From Geopsychrobacter sp. (GTDB lineage: Bacteria > Desulfobacterota > Desulfuromonadia > Desulfuromonadales > Geopsychrobacteraceae), in assembly GCA_021647445.1 (NCBI GenBank), contig JAKIUS010000167.1:1-5037 (forward strand): DNA of 5,037 nucleotides. The letters run 5' to 3'. Positions 1-4,758 of this stretch are shown in pieces. A model generated the notes under the pieces. It was not told the origin of the DNA, did not search any database, and worked only from the letters and a program-made list of their open reading frames with translations. The first letter of the stretch is position 1; every line of letters begins with the position of its first letter. The position numbers and the translations under genes are program-made.

Positions 1-26
1 AGCAAAGCGAATACCATTTTTTTCAT
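1..26 (-). CDS. Start of a probably exported protein (partial)
   Basis: Only the first eight codons are inside the window; the gene continues past the left edge. The visible N-terminus reads MKKMVFAL, two lysines followed by hydrophobic residues, which is how a Sec signal peptide or a membrane anchor begins. A strong Shine-Dalgarno sequence (GGAGG, 32-36) lies five bases before the ATG, which supports this start. It is 40 bases downstream of the cyclic-nucleotide-binding protein gene on the same strand, so it is likely the fourth gene of the envelope operon. The function cannot be determined from this fragment. Confidence 0.6.
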
Positions 27-47
27 AACCACCTCCGCAGGTTGGCT
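27..47 (-). promoter_or_regulatory. Possible hairpin over the Shine-Dalgarno of the partial gene
   Basis: On the minus strand the bases just before the start codon can fold into two four-pair helices (ACCT with AGGT, and AGCC with GGTT including one G-T pair) separated by a bulged A, closing a GCGG loop. AGG of the GGAGG ribosome-binding site would be paired. This is seen by eye only; the energy was not calculated, and a chance fold is possible. Confidence 0.25.
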
Positions 48-66
48 TTTCCGGGGGGATGAATGT

Positions 67-540
67 TCAATTGCGACGTCCCAGAGCATCCAGCAACATG
101 TCGCGGTGCGCCTCTTGTGAGGATCTGATCCGATCGCTAAAGAGTCGAATAATATTCAGGGCCAATTTAAGGCAGAGCGCCGGTTCTTTTGTACTCAACA
201 TTTCGAAATTTGATTTGGATAAACTAAGCAATTCAACATCTTCGGCGACGCGCGCGGTCGCGCTTCTATGGGCACCGTCAAACAGGGCCATTTCGCCAAA
301 AACATCAGCGGGGCCCAAAACCACCAGAACCTCTTCGTCACCCTCCGCCATCATTTTTGAGATCCGGATTGTCCCCTGCTTAATCAGATACAGGGATTCA
401 CCTTGCATATTTTCAATAAAAACAGTCTTGCCCTCACCCATCACCTTACAGGTAAAGACTGAAGAGAGAATTTTCATTTCGGGAACAGACATCCCGGGGA
501 AAATAGGACTATCATCTAAACCAGTAAAATCTACATTCAT
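67..540 (-). CDS. Stand-alone cyclic nucleotide-binding domain protein
   Basis: This 157-aa protein consists almost entirely of one cyclic-nucleotide-binding (CRP/PKA-R type) domain, about residues 12-115, followed by a helical tail. The diagnostic phosphate-binding cassette is FGEMALFDGAHRSATARV (residues 81-98). It keeps the glutamate (E83) and arginine (R92) that contact the ribose and phosphate, with the nine-residue spacing seen in PKA-type domains, so real nucleotide binding is plausible. There is no helix-turn-helix: the chain ends about 40 residues after the domain, far shorter than CRP/FNR regulators of about 220 aa. No signal peptide is seen, so it should be cytoplasmic. It starts 12 bases after the stop of the OmpA-like gene and has only a weak ribosome-binding site, which suggests translational coupling. 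It may be a sensory or protein-interaction module acting on a partner; the ligand (cAMP, cGMP or none) is unknown. Confidence 0.88.
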   Translation of the reverse strand: MNVDFTGLDDSPIFPGMSVPEMKILSSVFTCKVMGEGKTVFIENMQGESLYLIKQGTIRISKMMAEGDEEVLVVLGPADVFGEMALFDGAHRSATARVAEDVELLSLSKSNFEMLSTKEPALCLKLALNIIRLFSDRIRSSQEAHRDMLLDALGRRN

Positions 541-552
541 CTGACTAATAAC

Positions 553-1041
553 TCACTTGAGTACAATTTTCTCAACGGTGCCCTGATCATCAAAGAGGGC
601 AATTGCGGCGTCTGGCTTCTGGTAAAGAGCAATATCGACACGACGTGCTTTTTCGCCATCTCCTTCGGTATCAGGAACACCACCAAAACCTGTCAGAAAA
701 ATCTCGATACTAACACCATAATGCTCTTTTAAGTACGTTCGAACCGCAATAGCTCGGTTCATCGAAAGGTTGACATTGTCAATCGCGTAACCATCCTGGC
801 TCGAAAAACCTTCAATACGAAACAGGGTCTTCTTATCATCCGTTCCGTTGATTTTCGTAACAAAAGAGGCCAACTGTTTCATGGCAACTGAGGTTAATTG
901 AGTGGAGGATGGCTTAAAATAGATACTCTCCATAACCGTTCGGCTTTTAAGGAAGTCTTTTAATTGTGTTTCGGTATCATCCGCAATTGAATGCACCGGC
1001 AACAGTAACAATAACAGTAATAACAGACCGGAACGAATCAT
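553..1041 (-). CDS. Exported OmpA-like domain protein, short
   Basis: The protein is 162 aa. The start chosen is the ATG at 1041, because it opens a signal peptide (MIRSG, nine leucines, then a probable cleavage after HSIA, residue 20). An upstream in-frame extension exists but would overlap the preceding gene and bury the signal sequence. After a short helical stretch comes an OmpA-like C-terminal domain (about residues 36-140): IYFKPSS, then GFSSQDG, then LSMNRA, then ARRVDIALY. In OmpA proteins an aspartate (GxTD) and an arginine 15 residues later bind the diaminopimelate of peptidoglycan. Here the arginine is kept (R96) but the aspartate position is serine (S81), so peptidoglycan binding may be altered or lost. 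It starts 10 bases after the stop of the larger OmpA gene, in the same operon. It is probably periplasmic, and may pair with the upstream barrel protein. Confidence 0.82.
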   Translation of the reverse strand: MIRSGLLLLLLLLLPVHSIADDTETQLKDFLKSRTVMESIYFKPSSTQLTSVAMKQLASFVTKINGTDDKKTLFRIEGFSSQDGYAIDNVNLSMNRAIAVRTYLKEHYGVSIEIFLTGFGGVPDTEGDGEKARRVDIALYQKPDAAIALFDDQGTVEKIVLK

Positions 1042-1051
1042 CAAACTAATC

Positions 1052-2497
1052 TCACTTTTTGGGGAGTAAAACCAAAATTTCAGAACGTCGATTGATAGAT
1101 CGACCCTCGGGCGTTGAATTATCGGCAATCGGATCAGTCTCGCCAATCCCTTTGACGAAGATTCTTGAAGGATCAAAACCTTCATTAACCACGAGCCTTT
1201 CGGCAACACTTACTGCTCTTTTATACGCAAGTCTCTCATTGTAAGATTCAGACCCCGTGGAATCCGTGTGCCCATTAACGCGCAAAATAAAATATTTATT
1301 CTCCTCACGCAACTTGTTTGCCACCAGTGCTATCGCTCTAGAACCCGCCGCAGTGAGAGTCGATTGATCGAACTCATAATTCAATTCATCAAATCTGAAT
1401 TTACGATAAAGGACCGTTTCAATAGAAATATTCTTTTTAAATCTAGGGGCAACTTCAACGGGTATCTCCTTGACCGATGGAACAGGTGCCGTAATCGGAG
1501 ATACAGGAGCCCCCTTAATTGCAGCCGTACCGGGGATAACCAGGAGTTCTGAAGGATCAACAACAACAACCTCACCGCCCGGATCAACCGGGATTTCGAG
1601 CTTCGTAATGGGATCCTTTGCGATAATTTTTTTCTTGGGCACCAGAGGGGTTAAGGCCTTGAACCGCGCTTTTTTGACCGGTTCCTTCTTTGCTTCAAGG
1701 TCTGGGGTTTCTATGATACGTGGAACCGGTTTCGTGTAGGTTCCGATACCTTGACTGGTTGAGAGGCCGACGATGACACGCCAATCATTGACACTGTCGG
1801 TTAACCCCATACCGTAACTTGAGTGAAAGGTCAGGTGCGGCGAAATGAAATACTGAAAACCAAACAGAGCTTCAAGTGGTGGGTCTTCTATCGAAAGGGC
1901 TTCAGTTGCACCATCAAGTTCCGCGAGAACCCTGAGACGCGCCATGGGGTAAAACTCCAAGCCCGCCCCACCGACAACCTGATTATCGACATTTTTTTTG
2001 CTGTCATTTTTCAAATAACCCGCGTTGAGATGTAACCCCCAGCGAGCCGTCTTGAAACTGAAAATACCACGCCCCATCAAATCGGTTAATCCGTCACGTG
2101 TCACATCATCATCAATGTGTCGTCGCGCCTGAATATCGAGGGAAAATTTAACCGGGGAAGAACGCTTACCCCAGACACGCGCCTTTAGTCCTAGATTGGC
2201 AAAACCACGACCACTGGCAAATTCATCGTTATTAAAAAGGAGGTTGGGAAAGGAGCCATAGGCCTCCAAAAAGGTCCCAAGCCCCATGGTCAAACTAACG
2301 GGAACAATGGTCGCGGTTTGAGATTTTGCAGATGAACTATTAAACCAGAGGCCGATAGCAAGATTACCAGAATCGAGAGTATCCGCCGTAGGGACTGTAA
2401 TCAGCCCCGTAGCGCCAAATTGTGAGGGGGTAGCCATCGCGACCTGCGGCAACAGGAGAGAGATGAACAGCAACAAAGAGAATACAGTCTTCTTCAT
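1052..2497 (-). CDS. Outer-membrane beta-barrel protein with C-terminal OmpA domain
   Basis: The protein is 481 aa from the ATG at 2497. This start has a GAGGG ribosome-binding site five bases upstream and begins a clear signal peptide (MKKTVFSLLLFISLLL, likely cut after VAMA, residue 22). A longer reading frame from a TTG at 2653 lacks a ribosome-binding site and hides the signal peptide, so it was rejected. Residues 23-250 alternate polar and hydrophobic residues with many glycines and aromatics (FGATGLITVPTADTLDSGN near the mature start), as in outer-membrane barrels. A proline- and lysine-rich linker (about 255-350) would cross the periplasm. Residues 365-481 are a canonical OmpA peptidoglycan-binding domain with GHTDSTG, the key D412 and R427, and NRRSEILVL near the end. 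Role inferred: anchoring the outer membrane to the cell wall, or a structural porin-like protein. It is the first gene of the envelope operon. Confidence 0.88.
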   Translation of the reverse strand: MKKTVFSLLLFISLLLPQVAMATPSQFGATGLITVPTADTLDSGNLAIGLWFNSSSAKSQTATIVPVSLTMGLGTFLEAYGSFPNLLFNNDEFASGRGFANLGLKARVWGKRSSPVKFSLDIQARRHIDDDVTRDGLTDLMGRGIFSFKTARWGLHLNAGYLKNDSKKNVDNQVVGGAGLEFYPMARLRVLAELDGATEALSIEDPPLEALFGFQYFISPHLTFHSSYGMGLTDSVNDWRVIVGLSTSQGIGTYTKPVPRIIETPDLEAKKEPVKKARFKALTPLVPKKKIIAKDPITKLEIPVDPGGEVVVVDPSELLVIPGTAAIKGAPVSPITAPVPSVKEIPVEVAPRFKKNISIETVLYRKFRFDELNYEFDQSTLTAAGSRAIALVANKLREENKYFILRVNGHTDSTGSESYNERLAYKRAVSVAERLVVNEGFDPSRIFVKGIGETDPIADNSTPEGRSINRRSEILVLLPKK

Positions 2498-2513
2498 ACG
2501 GCCCTCAAAGCTG

Positions 2514-2530
2514 TGTCGGCATATCCGACG
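2514..2530. repeat. Short inverted repeat in the leader, related to the 2744-2830 element
   Basis: GTCGG-CATAT-CCGAC is a five-base-pair hairpin with a five-base loop, ending about 18 bases upstream of the start of the barrel gene. The wider sequence TGTCGG-NN-TATCCGA also occurs at 2755-2769 in the left arm of the larger inverted repeat, matching 13 of 13 specified positions. This may be a REP-like remnant, or a leader hairpin close to the ribosome-binding site. Confidence 0.4.
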
Positions 2531-2743
2531 ATAAACATAAATCACCAAGCTTAAATTCAAGATAAAACTGATTCGATGGCTTGCGAAACTCCAAGATACA
2601 GGACTGTTAGCGATACCTGCCGGGAGGCATGTAATTACCTTGAGCTCAAACAATAATCATAAGCTACAGGCCACTCGCAGAACAATTTAAACTAAAAACT
2701 TATCAATTTACATGCCAACAAAATCAATATTTTCTATCAGTAA

Positions 2744-2830
2744 CTCTAGCAGTCTGTCGGACTATCCGAGCTGAAGCGAAAATTTGGGGGTTTGCAGCCA
2801 GTTCAGGGATAGGCCGACAGGCGACTAGAG
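2744..2830. repeat. 87-nt imperfect inverted repeat, MITE- or REP-like
   Basis: The outer 24 bases at each end (2744-2767 and 2807-2830) are reverse complements at 20 of 24 positions: CTCTAG, four variable bases, CTGTCGG, one variable base, CTATCC. A further inner helix, CTGAA (2771-2775) with TTCAG (2802-2806), extends the stem past a three-base bulge. The remaining loop (2776-2801) contains no open reading frame. CTAG occurs at both edges (2746-2749 and 2825-2828), which could be a four-base target duplication of the kind IS5-family elements make. However, CTAG is itself palindromic and may simply be part of the repeat. There is no T-tract after it on either strand, so it is not an intrinsic terminator. 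It lies in gene-free DNA, in the putative leader of the envelope operon. No transposase is nearby. Confidence 0.6.
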
Positions 2831-2892
2831 ACTTAAATCACCATCACAAGCCAAAATCAGGGTTGAAAGTATCGAAATCTAACTGGAAAAAG

Positions 2893-2920
2893 AATATAAA
2901 TTCCGCTTAATGACAGTCAA
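2893..2920 (-). promoter_or_regulatory. Candidate sigma70 promoter of the envelope operon
   Basis: On the minus strand TTGACT (2920-2915) is followed after 16 bases by TATATT (2898-2893), each matching the consensus at five of six positions. Transcription would start near 2886 and run toward the barrel gene, giving a leader of roughly 390 nt that includes the inverted-repeat element. It sits just downstream of the terminator of the ihfB-like gene, where a new promoter is expected. It has the same spacing and -10 box as the promoter of that gene. The rest of 2498-2999, apart from this site, the two repeats and the terminator, shows no supported gene; a promoter closer to the barrel gene cannot be excluded. 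Confidence 0.5.
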
Positions 2921-2937
2921 GGAACGGGTTTTGACCG

Positions 2938-2972
2938 AAAAAAAGCCCGACTGTCCCAGAACAATCGGGCTT
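2938..2972 (-). terminator. Intrinsic terminator of the ihfB-like gene
   Basis: On the minus strand AAGCCCGATTGT pairs with ACAGTCGGGCTT around a six-base TCTGGG loop, giving a 12-pair stem with a single G-U pair, directly followed by a run of Ts down to 2938. Read on the plus strand, the same wobble position becomes a C-A mismatch, so the structure is best formed by leftward transcripts. It begins 27 bases after the stop codon of the ihfB-like gene. Confidence 0.92.
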
Positions 2973-2999
2973 GCACATTTGAATTTACTCTTCAAATAG

Positions 3000-3284
3000 C
3001 TACTCTTTCCCACCATTGACCCGTTCGCGCAATTCCTTGCCAACCTTAAAAAAAGGCAATTTTTTGGGTTTAACTTCTATGACCTCGCCGGTCTTAGGAT
3101 TCCGCCCCATGTAAGCCTTATAATCCTTAACCATGAAACTACCGAAACCACGGATCTCAATCCGGTCATTGTCTATCAAGGCATCAGCCATTGAATCAAA
3201 GACAATATTGACAATTTGTTCGGCCTTTTTATAGGTCAAGCTTTCGCGTTCGGACAGGGCTTCAACCAGTTCCGACTTGTTCAT
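3000..3284 (-). CDS. ihfB: HU/IHF-family DNA-binding protein, IHF-beta-like
   Basis: At 94 aa this is the standard length for the family. It is a nucleoid protein that dimerises and bends DNA. Conserved features seen: MNKSELVEAL at the N-terminal helix, RIEIRGFGSF (residues 41-50), and the arm GRNPKTGE (60-67) carrying the proline (P63) that intercalates into the DNA minor groove. The C-terminal signature is FFKVGKELRERVN. IEIRGFGSF and KELRERVN resemble IHF beta more than HU, but HU/IHF assignments in this lineage are blurred, so the exact subunit name is less certain than the family. The ATG at 3284 is preceded by a perfect AGGAGG six bases upstream. The gene has its own promoter (3335-3362) and terminator (2938-2972), so it is a single-gene unit. 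A C-terminal GGKE tail follows the usual end. Confidence 0.95.
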   Translation of the reverse strand: MNKSELVEALSERESLTYKKAEQIVNIVFDSMADALIDNDRIEIRGFGSFMVKDYKAYMGRNPKTGEVIEVKPKKLPFFKVGKELRERVNGGKE

Positions 3285-3329
3285 AGAGCCTCCTGGAGGG
3301 AGAGTGTCTAATACGCCACGACTTTGCTA

Positions 3330-3349
3330 CCGATAATATATCCGATAAT
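3330..3349. repeat. Direct repeat across the ihfB-like promoter
   Basis: The eight bases CCGATAAT occur at 3330-3337 and again at 3342-3349 (ATTATCGG twice on the minus strand), a 12-base period. They straddle the -10 box and the adjoining half of the promoter spacer. Tandem sites here could bind a repressor, but no known consensus was recognised. Confidence 0.35.
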
Positions 3350-3362
3350 TTCCGGCTGTCAA
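3335..3362 (-). promoter_or_regulatory. Sigma70-type promoter of the ihfB-like gene
   Basis: On the minus strand a perfect TTGACA (3362-3357) is followed after 16 bases by TATATT (3340-3335, five of six consensus matches). The expected start of transcription is near 3328, giving a leader of about 45 nt that ends with the strong AGGAGG ribosome-binding site. The promoter lies between the stop of the downstream XRE-cupin gene and the ihfB-like gene. No terminator is visible upstream of it, so some read-through from the regulator pair is possible. Confidence 0.8.
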
Positions 3363-3397
3363 GAAGACCTTATGGATTTCAGCAAGTTGCATAATAA

Positions 3398-3967
3398 TCA
3401 GATTATTGTAAAGGGAGACAGAGTCCAGATAACCTTCGCTTCACCTGCTCCAATATTGACCCAGCGATGTGGAAGATGAGATTTAAAACTGATGCTGTCC
3501 CCCGCCTCAAGGATGTGAGTGTCATTGACAATCTTGATACTCAGTCGCCCCTCAAGCAGATAAATCAACTCATCACCCGGGTGATACATGTTCTCTTCGC
3601 CGCTGGTTCCACCCGGCTTGACCGTGCAAAAAAAAGACATAAACTGGGGATCACGCAATCCTGAGGTGAAAGATTCAGTCTGCATGGTCTGCTGGTCATC
3701 ATCGTAAACGGTTTTATCACGCGCGCCAGGACGTGTTACGACAATTTCATGCGAGGTCGAAACATCCTCAACGAAATAATTGATACTTTTATCAAAGACG
3801 TTGGCGAGCCGCATCAAAATATCAACCGAAGGGATCGTCAGGCCCCGCTCAATCCGCGAAATCATATTGGACGAAACATGGGAACGCTCAGCCAGAACCT
3901 GAATAGTCATATCCCGCTTCAGACGAATTTCTTTAAGCTTCTTACCAACAATTTTTTTAATTTGCAT
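3398..3967 (-). CDS. XRE-family regulator with cupin sensor domain (second of tandem pair)
   Basis: The protein is 189 aa from the ATG at 3967, chosen because GGAGG lies seven bases upstream and the N-terminus then matches its paralogue; an ATG six codons earlier has no such site. Residues 8-66 form an XRE/Cro-type helix-turn-helix (TIQVLAERSHVSSNMISRIERGL). Residues about 108-185 form a cupin beta-barrel with HPGDE (H129, E133), YLLEG and AGDSISF, then PHRWVN (H167, N171). These are likely ligand- or metal-site positions, although the first histidine of the classical HxH motif is absent (methionine). Architecture and length match the XRE-cupin regulators exemplified by PuuR. It lies 54 bases downstream of its paralogue and is probably co-transcribed. 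A hairpin (CCGGC with GCCGG, 3968-3972 and 3991-3995) would place its ribosome-binding site in the loop. The effector is unknown. Confidence 0.92.
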   Translation of the reverse strand: MQIKKIVGKKLKEIRLKRDMTIQVLAERSHVSSNMISRIERGLTIPSVDILMRLANVFDKSINYFVEDVSTSHEIVVTRPGARDKTVYDDDQQTMQTESFTSGLRDPQFMSFFCTVKPGGTSGEENMYHPGDELIYLLEGRLSIKIVNDTHILEAGDSISFKSHLPHRWVNIGAGEAKVIWTLSPFTII

Positions 3968-4021
3968 CCGGCGTCCTCCCTGCATTGATGGCCGGTAAAA
4001 CCTTATTTTTTGCCACTGATT

Positions 4022-4582
4022 TTATACATTCGGTGGGGGTGAGACAATCCAGAGAATTTTGACTTGTTGACCACTTTTATTCTGCCAACGGTGCGGCAAT
4101 GAGGCCTTAAATGCGATGGAATCGCCAACCTCGAGATGAAACAGGTCTCCTTCAATAACGAAATCGAGGCTCCCGTCAAGAACCATGGCGAACTCTTCAC
4201 CAGTATGAACCATCCCCCCCTCACCACTGTCACAAGAGGGTTCAAGAACATCGATAAAAACCGAAAAGCCAGGATCTCTCAATCCCTGGGTCAGACTGAA
4301 TATTTGATGCTTGTTCTCAAAAAAGAAGATCGGATCACCCTGCCCCGCCGGGTTAAATACGACCGTGCTGCCTTTTTCGGCCTCTTCAACGAAATAGCTA
4401 AGGCTGACACCAAGGGCATCAGCCAGCTTCATCAGAATTTCAACCGATGGGGTCGTTAAACCACGCTCAATACGCGATATCATGTTTGAAGACACATGTG
4501 ACTTGTCGGCTAATTTCTGAATCGTTTTATCGCGCTTAAGCCTTGAACTTTTTAGTTTTTTTCCGATAAGTTTCTTGACCAT
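4022..4582 (-). CDS. XRE-family regulator with cupin sensor domain (first of tandem pair)
   Basis: The protein is 186 aa from the ATG at 4582, which has AGGGA six bases upstream and aligns with the start of the paralogue; a longer frame from 4642 would run into the promoter. Residues 7-65 are an XRE helix-turn-helix (TIQKLADKSHVSSNMISRIERGL). The cupin domain (about 105-182) shows VHTGEE (H126, E130), MVLDG, VGDSIAF and PHRWQN (H164, N168). The SHVSSNMISRIERGLT segment that includes the recognition helix is identical to that of the neighbouring gene, whereas the linker and cupin strands differ considerably. This indicates tandem duplication with conserved DNA target and changed ligand pocket. 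The gene is divergent from bioB, with 183 bases between the start codons. The effector and regulon are not known; autoregulation or control of bioB is possible by position only. Confidence 0.92.
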   Translation of the reverse strand: MVKKLIGKKLKSSRLKRDKTIQKLADKSHVSSNMISRIERGLTTPSVEILMKLADALGVSLSYFVEEAEKGSTVVFNPAGQGDPIFFFENKHQIFSLTQGLRDPGFSVFIDVLEPSCDSGEGGMVHTGEEFAMVLDGSLDFVIEGDLFHLEVGDSIAFKASLPHRWQNKSGQQVKILWIVSPPPNV

Positions 4583-4613
4583 AGTGTCCCTGCCAGTTTG
4601 AAAATAAAAACAT

Positions 4614-4642
4614 GTTCTACCACTTGGCCAACAAGCTGTCAA
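4614..4642 (-). promoter_or_regulatory. Candidate promoter of the XRE-cupin pair
   Basis: On the minus strand a perfect TTGACA (4642-4637) is followed after 17 bases by TAGAAC (4619-4614, four of six consensus matches). The start of transcription would be near 4607, leaving a leader of about 25 nt before the ATG at 4582. The -35 box is embedded in AGGTTGACAGC, which repeats the half-site sequence of the neighbouring BirA-type operator with one change (AGGTTGACAAC). Confidence 0.55.
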
Positions 4643-4678
4643 CCTGATATGAGATCTAAAGAACAGAAATGGTAACTG

Positions 4679-4717
4679 CCGTTGTCAACCTTGGTACCTT
4701 GTCGAGGTTGACAACGG
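4679..4717. promoter_or_regulatory. Biotin repressor (BirA) operator
   Basis: This is a perfect inverted repeat of 13 bases per arm, CCGTTGTCAACCT (4679-4691) and AGGTTGACAACGG (4705-4717), around 13 bases. The core TTGTCAACC-N15-GGTTGACAA differs from the widely conserved Gram-negative BirA consensus TTGTAAACC-N14/15-GGTTTACAA only by one symmetrical base per half. It lies upstream of bioB and its right half contains the bioB -35 box, as expected for a repressor that blocks RNA polymerase. Known biology: BirA, the biotin-protein ligase, binds such sites as a dimer with biotinyl-AMP when biotin is sufficient. birA itself is not in this window. Confidence 0.85.
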
Positions 4718-4735
4718 TTCCCTGACTCGATTAAT
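4708..4735 (+). promoter_or_regulatory. Candidate bioB promoter overlapping the BirA operator
   Basis: A perfect TTGACA (4708-4713) is followed after 16 bases by ATTAAT (4730-4735, four of six consensus matches); with an 18-base spacer TAATCT is a weaker alternative. Transcription would begin near 4742, a few bases before the ribosome-binding site, so the leader is short. The -35 box lies inside the right arm of the operator. Confidence 0.6.
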
Positions 4736-4758
4736 CTGCCGTGCAACAAAGGAGACAC

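Noticed and set aside
59..544. Plus-strand reading frame opposite the cNMP-binding gene
   Set aside because: It is the antisense shadow of a gene with a recognised domain; the translation has no family features.
1042..1209. 56-residue extension of the short OmpA-like protein into the preceding gene
   Set aside because: It overlaps the end of the OmpA domain of the upstream gene in another frame, and the signal peptide begins at 1041.
2498..2653. 52-residue N-terminal extension of the barrel protein from a TTG start
   Set aside because: It has no ribosome-binding site, and it would bury the clear signal peptide that begins at 2497 behind a GAGGG site.
2700..2717. Sigma54-type promoter (TGGCAT-N5-TTGAT, minus strand) upstream of the envelope operon
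   Set aside because: The -24 part fits, but the essential GC of the -12 element is GA here, so it is not a convincing RpoN site.
2744..2830. Intrinsic terminator at the large inverted repeat
   Set aside because: No run of Ts follows the stem on either strand, and the 39-base gap between the arms is too large for a typical terminator.
4136..4459. Plus-strand reading frame opposite the first XRE-cupin gene
   Set aside because: It is the antisense shadow of the conserved HTH and cupin coding sequence, without a ribosome-binding site or recognisable motif.
4635..4678. A second complete BirA operator next to the regulator promoter
   Set aside because: CTGTCAACC (4636-4644) has no inverted partner at 14-15 bases; the nearest, GGTAACTG, is 26 bases away and imperfect. 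It is treated as a single half-site or just a -35 box.
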